This document shows positions 1-9,100 of a stretch of DNA of 64,000 nt, piece by piece. How positions within the stretch are numbered: position 1 is the first letter of the stretch; each line of letters begins with the position of its first letter. The notes beneath the pieces are model-generated. The model was not told where the DNA came from and ran no database searches. It saw only the letters and a program-made list of their open reading frames with translations. The DNA is taken from positions 59,275,319 through 59,339,318 of the forward strand of contig CM046309.1 in the NCBI GenBank assembly GCA_025267735.1, read 5' to 3'. Position numbers and translations under genes: made by a program. The stretch is from Mactra quadrangularis. Its lineage: Eukaryota; Mollusca; Bivalvia; Venerida; Mactridae.

Positions 1-151
1 TGGATCGTGGTTCCGATCGGATCGCCACTAGCTCAACGATCCGCAGCCCTATTAGTTACTGGATTTTTTTTGGACTAATTGCCTGTAGTTACAAACATAG
101 TTCGTATTAAGGAAATTCTCCCTTAAGAGTCTTAATTCAAGAGTTACTTAC

Positions 152-3100
152 GTGAGTGTGGTATGATATGTTGAACCCATACGTTTACCAAAATGAGGAT
201 TTCCTTGTAAAGTTTGACAAGCAGGTACATGTCCTACATGGTCATCATCAGGACAAGGTAGCGTTAACTCTTCACAAACATTCAGGTAGAAATCATAAAC
301 AGTATTCTTAGATGAACTTGGGTCTGTGTACCTTACATGATACGGTTCATCTGTAGAATAAAATATTCATGTCTTGTATAAAGAATAATCATCATCATCA
401 TTACCAACCTCAATGTACATAATCATCATTATCACTAAAATCATAATCACCATCACTACCACTTGACCACCACCATCATCATCATCAACATCATCACCAA
501 TCTCAACAATTTAACTACAATGTACATCATCATTGTCATCGTTATCAACATCATCATCACCACCTCCACCACCACCATCATCATCAACAACATCATCATC
601 ACCATCATTACCAACACCAACAACATAATCATCAACATTACAATCAGTACCATCATCAGCAGCAACATTGTCATCACCATCACTACCACCATCACCATCA
701 TCATCAACAATATCATCATCATCATCAACAAATTATCATCATCATCATGTTTTTAAATAGTCTGTTAACTGAATATCAACACTCATATAAAACAGCCACA
801 ACATTCATTTGATTCCCCGTTAAAATGTGACCAACTAAGCCATGGCAAACAAAATGGGCAGGGCTCATCAGGAGGTTGATGTTTTAAAGTTACCATGTCT
901 GCATGGGTAGGAGCAAAATAAAGCAGGGTGGAGAGAAAAGGGGCAGGTTGCAGTGACCTGCTTTTCTGGTTTAGAATAATCATAATACAAAATTTAATAC
1001 ACTATTTACATAAAGCTTACCTTTAGGTTTTCTTAAAGGTCGGAGGTCAATATCTATATCAGCATCAGTTTTAGTTAATACACATGAATTATTTGATAGT
1101 TTAGTCTCAGGACAAGCATATTCTGTCTGCCATTCTATTACATACTGACAATCAAAACTTGATAAAACTATTGGGTCTTTATTCTGTAAATAGTAAGATA
1201 AAAACTGTCACCTAAGGCCACTACAAATTGATCATATGTTCTATGGATTCACTTGCACCTTAATTTTGACAGTTTTTACAAAAAAGATATTTTTATTTCC
1301 TCGCTCGCTCATAAAAATTTGGTCAAAACGCTATATAAAGCAAGTGAATAAAGACGTTTTTAAAAAAAATTTCTTCGCTCGCTCGCCACAATTTTTCTCT
1401 GAAAAATCCGTAGAACACATGATCAACTTGTTGTGGCCTAAAATGTACATGAGTACCGTTATTTAAGTATCAACTAGTGATAGGGTTGGGACATCGGATG
1501 AAAGTCGTAATCGATCATCAGTTGGAATCAGTTTCTGTTGTCAATGCGATTCTTCCAATTATAATCGGTTCCTGATAAGTTTGGTTTTGCACGCATGTTT
1601 CACTGTAAATCCTTATAAAATTCATGTACTATGGACTAGGAAATATTTTTTTCTGTGAGTCAAATGAGTCAAAAACGAAAAAATCAAAGATACCTCCAAA
1701 AATAAATGATCAATAGACTAGTTCTCTTGACTAGTGTAGTAGCTGTACCTTTCCGCACTTAAACACAATTTATCAGTGTCCAATGCAAGTCAGACACAAA
1801 TGACATGTATTAAAACATTATTCATAACTGTTAAGAAACCTGAAAACATGATATTGTCCTCAGTGACAGCCCTAGTGTCAATACAGCATTGAATAAGTTA
1901 ACAATATGCTTGCACCAGGAAGAATCAATATTAAAGCTACAACTAACCTCTCTTCTTTTAGGACAGACAAATGTTACAAACCTCTTGTCTTTTAGGACAG
2001 ACAAATGTTACAAACCTCTCGTCTCTCGTCTTTTAGGACAGACAAATGTTACTAACCTCTTGTCTTTTAGGACAGACAAATGTTACAAACCTCTCGTCTT
2101 TTTAGGACAGACAAATGTTACTAACCTCTCGTCTTTTAGGACAGACAAATGTTACAAACCTCTCGTCTTTTAGGACAGACAAATGTTACTAACCTCTTGT
2201 CTTTTAGGACAGACAAATGTTACAAACCTCTTGTCTTTTAGGACAGACAAATGTTACAAACCTCTCGTCTTTTAGGACAGACAAATGTTACAAACCTCTC
2301 GTCTTTTAGGACAGACAAATGTTACTAACCTCTTGTCTTTTAGGACAGACAAATGTTACAAACCTCTTGTCTTTTAGGACAGACAAATGTTACAAACCTC
2401 TCGTCTTTTAGGACAGACAAATGTTACTAACCTCTCCTCTTTTAGGACAGACAAATGTTACTAACCTCTTGTCTTTTAGGACAGACAAATGTTACTAACC
2501 TCTCGTCTTTTAGGACAGACAAATGTTACAAACCTCTCGTCTTTTAGGACAGACAAATGTTACAAACCTCTCGTCTTTTTAGGACAGACAAATGTTACTA
2601 ACCTCTCGTCTTTTAGGACAGACAAATGTTACTAACCTCTCCTCTTTTAGGACAGACAAATGTTACTAACCTCTTGTCTTTTAGGACAGACAAATGTTAC
2701 TAACCTCTCGTCTTTTAGGACAGACAAATGTTACAAACCTCTCGTCTTTTAGGACAGACAAATGTTACAAACCTCTCGTCTTTTTAGGACAGACAAATGT
2801 TACTAACCTCTTGTCTTTTAGGGCAGACAAATGTTACAAACCTCTCGTCTTTTAGGACAGACAAATGTTACTAACCTCTTGTCTTTTAGGACAGACAAAT
2901 GTTACAAACCTCTCGTATTTTAGGACAGACAAATGTTACTAACCTCTCGTCTTTTAGGACAGAAAAATGTTACTAACCTCTTGTCTTTTAGGACAGACAA
3001 ATGTTACTAACCTCTCGTTTTTTAGGACAGACAAATGTTATAGAAGTAGAAGGGGGTGAGGTACAGCCAGGAGGGTAACTCTCACTGGTTGATGTTGTAT

Positions 3101-6100
3101 ATTTTATTCTAATATTTCCATCAACGCCACGTTTAATACCATCATTATTATTCACTACACCAAAGTTTTCATATGTTAAACCATCTTTTCTACAAGCTCC
3201 AGAACCTTTGGGACATCCAGTTGTTAATGAATCTAGTAAAGTAAATAAAACAAGTAATATATAATGTCTGTTTACATGTATATCAAATCTTAGTTGCTTG
3301 TTTGTTTTTGTTGGGTTTAACGCCGTAGCAACACATATAAGGTCATATAAAGGCGGTCAGTCAACCTACTCACTCCTCCCGGAAAGGCTAAATCTTTGGA
3401 TTTAGCTGTTAACCGACTACTAAGCACATACTTTCGTCTGAGTTTATGTGAGTTTATTAATAACGTATTCAGGCCTCCGGCCCATGAACATTTTACAACA
3501 TACAGAAATATAAAGCATACATATATAGTATATAGTCATGTACATATAAATATTTCAATTCTAATTATACATATATGAAAATAAACATTAGATATCTGTT
3601 TTGAAACAAAATCAATTAATTAGTTTCCAAAAATGTTTGCCTTCTTTCAAATGCATATAAAAGATACATGGCTAAATTTCTAATATCATTGGTGCTTGAC
3701 ATTAAGGAATAAAATTTATCAAGTGATGGTTGTAGTCTGTAGTTTTCTGGAATATATTGTGAGCGTATATCATTATAAAAAGGACAAATTAGAGTAAAAT
3801 GAAATTCTTCTTCTATTGCTGTTTCACAGTAAAAACATGTACGCTCTTCTCTACTTAAGCCATAATGTCTTCCAGTTTCAATAAGGAGGTTATGAGCAGA
3901 ACATCTGAATGAGGCAAAACATTTTCTAAATTTAACAATGTCTAATTTATGTACATAATCTTCAACAGCATAATTTGTTTTAAAAAGTGTATAATGTGAC
4001 AATTTCTTATTCAGTATACAGTTGGTATTCCAGTTTTGTAGATATTGATCTTTTAGTCTTGTAACATACAAATTCAAAAAATCATCATTAATATCAGTTT
4101 GTCTTTCCCATATGTAACCAAATCCGTTCTGAAATAAATTTTCTCTAATATTTGTTACCCAATTTTTCTTGCCTTTAGTATCATAGTATAAAAGCATATT
4201 GTAACATAATTTAGGGTATCGATTGTTTGGCATTTTTAACAAACGTAACCAGTATTTGATACAATTTTTTGATGAATATATGTACATTGGGTATCGTCCT
4301 AGGTCACCCATAACTGCGTCATTACATGCATTTAAGTTCACTTGTAAAAATCTTTTACAGCATAATATATGAATCGATTCAATGCAAGAAACGTTACTTA
4401 GACCCCATAGTTCCGACCCATACAACATAATGGGTTTAATTTTTACATCAAATATTTTAAAATAAGTATTATAAGGTACACAACCATATTCCCGAAGAGA
4501 ACTTAAAATATACATTAGTACTCTTTTCGCCTTGATAGAAATATGCTCTGCCATTTTGTACATAGACAATTTACTAGTAAAATGAACTCCAACATAGTCA
4601 AATGCTTTGACTACCTCAATATTTTGGCCAGAATATTGCCAATGTTCGTGCCTTGACAGTTGACCTCCATTTTTGAAAACCATAATCTTGGTTTTGTCTG
4701 TGTTAACGACTAGTTTATATTCATTACAAAAATCTTGGAGACAATTAAGCTGTCGTTGGAGGCCAATAATGGTATCAGATACACATGCTATATCGTCAGC
4801 AAACATTATCATAAAAATTTCTAGAAGATCAGGAAAGACTTGTATCCCCCTAATACCATTACTTACAAACAAATCATGTAATTCATTTATATACAATGCA
4901 AATAATATTGGACTAAGACTACAACCTTGACGTAATCCTGTAGGACAATCAAACATATCTGAAACTTCAGATTTAGATTTTACATAACTTTTAACAGAAA
5001 CATAAATAGATTTAATTGTACTGAATAGACAACCAGTAACTTTGTTTTTTCGTAATATATCATATAAAATTGGTCTATCTATAGAGTCGAAAGCTTTCTG
5101 AAAGTCAATAAAAGCTACATATACTGGCTTTCGTTTTTGTTGGAGATATTTGGAAATAATTGAATACAGAACAAAAGCATTATCAGTAGTGCAATAGTTT
5201 TTTCTAAAACCAGACTGGCATTCAGAAAGCTTTCCATATGCTTCAATATAGAAAGTAATTCTATTAGTGATTATATTAATATATACTTTGCTTACAACAT
5301 CAAGTAATGATATACCTCGATAATGATTAGGGTTATGTAAACTGTTCTTTTTATGAATGGGTATAATAACACATTGACACCATTTTTCTGGGAAATGCCC
5401 AGATATAAATATTATATTAAATATCTTGATCATGTAAGGAAGTAAAACCTCTAAGCCATGGATTATATGTGGAGGTAATAGTGTGCCACCAGTAGCCTTG
5501 TTAGGTTTTAATTTGCTTACAGCATCTTTGATTTCGCTCTCACTTATTGAGCTATTAAAAAGGAATTGCTCAACATCATCTAAATTAGCATCCAAAGTGT
5601 CATCATTTTCAACTGTAGGCTGCTGTGGCACACCAGAATCTCCATTATCATCAGTGGCAGAGAACAAAGTTTTAAAATGAGTAAACCAGGTATCAATACT
5701 TATAGGTGAATCCCTGTTACCTGGATTTGACATATTATTTATTTTCCTCCAAAATTCTTTGGAGTTATTGATGCTACCATCAATATTAGATATATACTGT
5801 TTATTATTACCTACTCACTCCTCCCGGAAAGGCTAAATCTTTGGATTTAGCTGTTAACCGACTACTAAGCACATACTTTCGTCAGTGACTGACAACTGTC
5901 CTACATAATTAAAAATCATTGGTAGGAGGGAGAATGACCGAAAAGTGTTTTGACATTACTGGACATCCAGTCCAGTGATCTTAGAAGAATCACCGGATGG
6001 AATCAGATTTTACGGGACCGGAAGAAATCATCAAAATGACTGATCTTATTAGCAACAATGTTTTATTATTAATTGGTATTCTAAGAGGAAGGCAATACAT

Positions 6101-9100
6101 TAAATCATATATTACTGTTTACTAGTCAGTAATTAATTTATTTTAACTGAAGACAAACATAAAATTAGTTTAATTCTTACCAAAAAATATGATAAAATAG
6201 CCGATAGTTGTCCTCATTTTAATTTTTAACATGAAATTTAACCAGACATTCAGACCAGCTATGACAGATTTTTACTGGACCGACTGGAATTTTACTGGTC
6301 AGGTATGTCGAACCGGCACTTTTTGGAATATCTGGTCTGTATACATGTAGATCAAATGTAAGTTGAAAAGATCAAAAGAGTGTGTAAGTAATTGTGAAAT
6401 AATGCCTAGAGAGAGATTACATACACTATCTTCTTTAAGGAGAAGGCAAGGTTGAGTGGTTAGGATGCTGGGCTATTAATCATAGGATAGCGAGATCCTC
6501 AGTGGTTACAATCACATCCAAATTTTACCTTATTGTTTCTTTCAACTTAGAACAAGAAACCTAACTGCTCAGTACTGGGAGACCAGGAAGTAGGGCTCTA
6601 CACCGGTATACGATATATATCGAATACCGGTATTGTAGGTTCCATAGATATATCGGATCGAACGTTTCCGTATCGAACAAAATATCGATCAATGACGTCA
6701 TACACATAAAATCCATGGTCTGCAAATCATTTGATATTTTGTATCGCCAAATTAACATTATACAGCTTCCAATTCGGTATGTAATGATATATGGACGAAC
6801 AATATCCTAATTTGACATTCCTTTTAAAGCAAATTTCTTACACCGGATGCGTCATGTTCCGTCCTTTTTCAATCAAAGGGAAGTAACTGTTGCGGTTAGA
6901 ATATCCAATGTAGGTACTTTCGTTTTCAATTAGTCTGGGAACCATTAACGATCAGTATTTTAAATATAGATCAATTTTGAGAGTCAGAATTCTCTTGGAT
7001 TTGTTCGGGTAGATCCGCAATGTAAAGAGAACTTAAATGGCCAGAAGCGATATTCTTGTTAATAGCTAATGTTCTGAAAGAGTATGCCTTTCCTTTTCCC
7101 GATATCTGTTTAGCTTCGAATAAATATCTATTACTGGAGATAAATATTACTAAAACCAACCATCAACAAAATGATTTCATTTTATATAAATCCAGCACAC
7201 AAGTACATAAACGATTGATTATCAAACGCACTCAGTCAATATTGATGTTAATACACAGACTTGTCGTGTCACAAAACTCGTATGCAACATTGCATTTCTC
7301 CAAAAATAAGCCGCCTCCGAAAAAAAAGTTTGGGGTTATTATATTACTATATTGTACTATATGCTGCAAAAATGTTGTAAGCAAAGGAGGCAATACAACA
7401 AACTTGGCCGTGCATGTCCCCTTGTCAGCAGACAGATCATGTCTAGACACAGACTCACTCATTCTCATACCCTATCATATGATAGTGGCTATCAAGTATG
7501 ATCGAATAAGATCGAGAAGATAACCTCTGGGTACGAGAATGAGACTCACTAGATGCAATGAATTTTCTTAAAAATGCAAACTTCAAAGACTTAAACATTT
7601 AAAATATTCAGAAGACAGTATATCTAGTGGTATGGTTTTAAAACAATCAAAAAATGAATACAATATCACTGTTTTGCAGTTTTATAAAAGAATCTATTTA
7701 TTAATGAAATATCATATGATATATCGAATATCGATCATTTTGTATCGATACGAATATCGTATCGATCATTCTGACCGATATAGAGCCCTACCAGGAAGTG
7801 AATTTAAGAGTGAATTGTATAAACTTGTTTCAAAATTGAGCTAAAGAAATCTTTTACAATAGAAATAAAGTGGTTAAGCATAAACATATACTATCATACT
7901 AACATGCTTCTTGCTATCAGTCTATTTGCTAGTTATGTAGTATGGGGGTGTGGCACTCATTCATCAAGTTTTAAATGTATAGACTGTGTAATTACAATTA
8001 GGGACTTTTGTCAGTTATCTTTCCATTATAAAATCTGAATTAATCGAATTGGTAAGTAGGTCCTTACAGTTGGAATACTTGGATTTTATCATTGAATTCC
8101 TATGTAAGGATAACAAAATATTTCATCTTTCTTGCTAATGAAGATATTAATAGAAGTGATGAAATTTAGATAGTTCTTTACCCTTAAAACACTTAGCTTG
8201 AATTTCAACCAAATTTAATGATTAACAAAAAAGTTATTTAAGATTGACTTTGGCAAATTGACATTGAAAATTAAGGGTAAAATCCGAGTAATCCAACTGA
8301 TTGGACCTACCTATTTGAAGTGTATACAAGGGTAAATAACTGACTAAAGTCCCTTATTACCTTCAGTAATGTCTCTACAAACATTGATGTAAAAATCTGT
8401 AGACCCTTCAGATGAGACCAAGTAACCACCTTTAGTTTTAGTTAAGGGAGATAAATCATATCTGTTCCATTTATCATCATAAAGATAACATCTAGCTTCA
8501 TTGACTGATGCTGGATTCTTACAATATAAGGAAGTTTCCCATTCAAAATAACTCACACAACCATCAAAGTTGAGAAACTTCGGTGAACCCTGAAATGTAT
8601 TTAGTATAAAGAAAATATGTATAGTTAATGCCTCAGTCCCATAAAATCGTAGCTTGTTGCGGACCCGTACGTGCAGACAGCTGTAGGCCATAGGAAGCCT
8701 TGCGTATTAAGGTGACGGTACACAAATAGTACAAAACAACACACCCATACGGAGTCGTAGCTGGAAGATATGCATGTTTAGTCCATACTCGGCCACCATT
8801 TTGTTCACGATTTGACTCTGAAACTGATATGTGTATCCAGGGCTCATCTCACGGACCCTGCTAAAAACGTAATAGTCTGTACGGGTACGTAAGAGTTCGT
8901 ACGGGTACGCAAAAGTTCGTACAGGTCCTTGAGGAGCTTGATCGCACAGCGCCCGTACAGTGCCCTCACAGCTATTTTTATGTTTATGGGACTGTAGCTT
9001 TACTAGGCCTTCCACAAGTACTTGGACAAAATGAAATTTCAAAGAAACCTGATCATGAGTGAGGCAAGTAATTTTACTGTGTTTTAAGCTTATTCAACAT

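Larger units (their letters stand above)
3297..5945 (-). mobile_element. tRNA-derived SINE (family 1), split by a LINE insertion
   Basis: SINE sequence on the minus strand is present at 3297-3438 and resumes at 5884-5945. Its tail includes the motif CTACGGCGTTAAAC and a CAAACAAA-type end. The same family occurs at 28245-28506, 32612-32700, 41868-42058 and 54906-55200. The uninterrupted copy at 54906-55200 shows that the two halves here are adjacent parts of one element. Confidence 0.88.

Noticed and set aside
456..756. Overlapping open frames on both strands in the ATC microsatellite
   Set aside because: Trinucleotide repeats keep frames open; the products are Met/Val or Thr/Ile strings.
1236..1466. 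Homologous about 65-codon frames in both copies of the GGCCAC MITE (also 53198-53434)
   Set aside because: Differences between copies change amino acids freely and the frames differ at the ends, so conservation is due to the recent MITE.
1889..3042. Direct repeats of 34 bp that could suggest a CRISPR array, and an open frame through them
   Set aside because: Units are contiguous with no unique spacers, the genome is animal, and the array derives from an exon end. The open frame is a by-product of the repeat.
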